Assembly: GCF_014268745.2 (NCBI RefSeq)
Contig: NZ_JABWRB020000001.1
Location: 1,116,001 to 1,180,000, forward strand
Reading direction: 5' to 3'
Length of the DNA: 64,000 bases
DNA from: Pseudomonas zanjanensis
GTDB taxonomy: Bacteria; Pseudomonadota; Gammaproteobacteria; Pseudomonadales; Pseudomonadaceae
Shown here: positions 63,900-64,000 of the stretch, piece by piece
Layout of the letters: the number at the start of each line of letters is the position of its first letter
How positions within the stretch are numbered: position 1 is the first letter of the stretch
The notes under the pieces: generated by a model
Told to the model about the DNA's origin: nothing
Seen by the model: only the letters and a program-made list of their open reading frames with translations
The model's database searches: none
Program-made: the position numbers and the translations under genes

Positions 63900-64000
63900 T
63901 TACTGGATGATTTCCTCGCCCTTGAGCGTCTGCTCCAGCGCCTGGATGCAGCGTTCTTCGGCGGTGTCGAGTTCCAGCTTCATCTGTTCGATGTCCAGCA
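63900..64000 (-). CDS. 3' end of a probable MerR-family regulator (LiuR-like), partial
   Basis: The last 33 residues (ending LDIEQMKLELDTAEERCI then QALEQTLKGEEIIQ) of a gene entering from the right edge. The acidic, helical, coiled-coil tail fits the dimerisation helix of a MerR-type regulator, and a liuR gene is expected beside HMG-CoA lyase/liu genes. The N-terminal DNA-binding part is outside the window, so identity is inferred. Confidence 0.5.
   Translation of the reverse strand, partial: LDIEQMKLELDTAEERCIQALEQTLKGEEIIQ

Overview
The window reads as chromosome from a fluorescent pseudomonad, most likely the Pseudomonas fluorescens complex. The supporting signs are high GC, many short palindromic REP elements of Pseudomonas type, a PrrF-type iron sRNA, a Crc-antagonist sRNA, the liu leucine-catabolism genes and several small proteins known mainly from this genus. 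No insertion sequence, integrase, tRNA, rRNA or CRISPR array was seen, so this looks like core and near-core chromosome. The species cannot be fixed from the sequence alone.

Layout. 0.5-6 kb: a stress block with a KGG-repeat protein, manganese catalase, a ZIP metal transporter, a YciE/F-like protein and a translationally coupled trio (YqjD-like, YqjE/holin-like, DUF3618). 6-10.5 kb: homospermidine synthase, a lipoprotein, glutaminase and small conserved proteins. 11-13.8 kb: topoisomerase III with a LexA-type box upstream, and a single-domain response regulator. 13.8-18 kb: a FecI/FecR/TonB-receptor cell-surface signalling system with a Fur-like box. 18-31 kb: an MHS transporter, a GMC oxidoreductase with a divergent LysR regulator, a lipoprotein cytochrome c paired with a secreted aldonolactone oxidase, a SphA-like porin with a divergent AraC regulator, a DUF2242 lipoprotein, and an AraC/nitrilase-like pair whose nitrilase lacks the catalytic Cys. 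31-40 kb: DUF3422, FadH, a PLP enzyme, cytochrome b561, an orphan short VgrG, a YebC-family protein and a leucine-rich-repeat kinase.

40-48 kb is an opine-oxidase-like operon: a polyamine-type ABC transporter, a [2Fe-2S] subunit, a BFD-type FAD subunit and a DAO-type FAD subunit, with a divergent IclR regulator. 48.3-51.3 kb is an ECF sigma/anti-sigma pair divergent from a catalase-like peroxidase and cytochrome b561; both divergent promoters carry the same GGAATA-N15-CGTC signature. 51.5-54.3 kb holds a cytosolic-carboxypeptidase-like M14 enzyme, the prrF sRNA, a small DUF6124-like protein and an S24-type repressor with Ala in place of the catalytic Ser.

54.3-64 kb is leucine/isovalerate catabolism: liuD-liuC-liuB-liuA transcribed leftward from a region with two LiuR-like palindromes, a divergent acyl-CoA ligase, then HMG-CoA lyase and the 3' end of a probable MerR-family (LiuR-like) gene entering from the right edge. 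Between the ligase and the lyase lies an A-rich sRNA gene with a sigma-54 promoter and six AAYAAYAA-like motifs, interpreted as CrcY/CrcX. The region therefore joins branched-chain amino acid breakdown to a catabolite-repression sRNA. REP/REPIN elements of at least four families sit in most intergenic gaps; one supplies the C-terminal codons of the LRR kinase.
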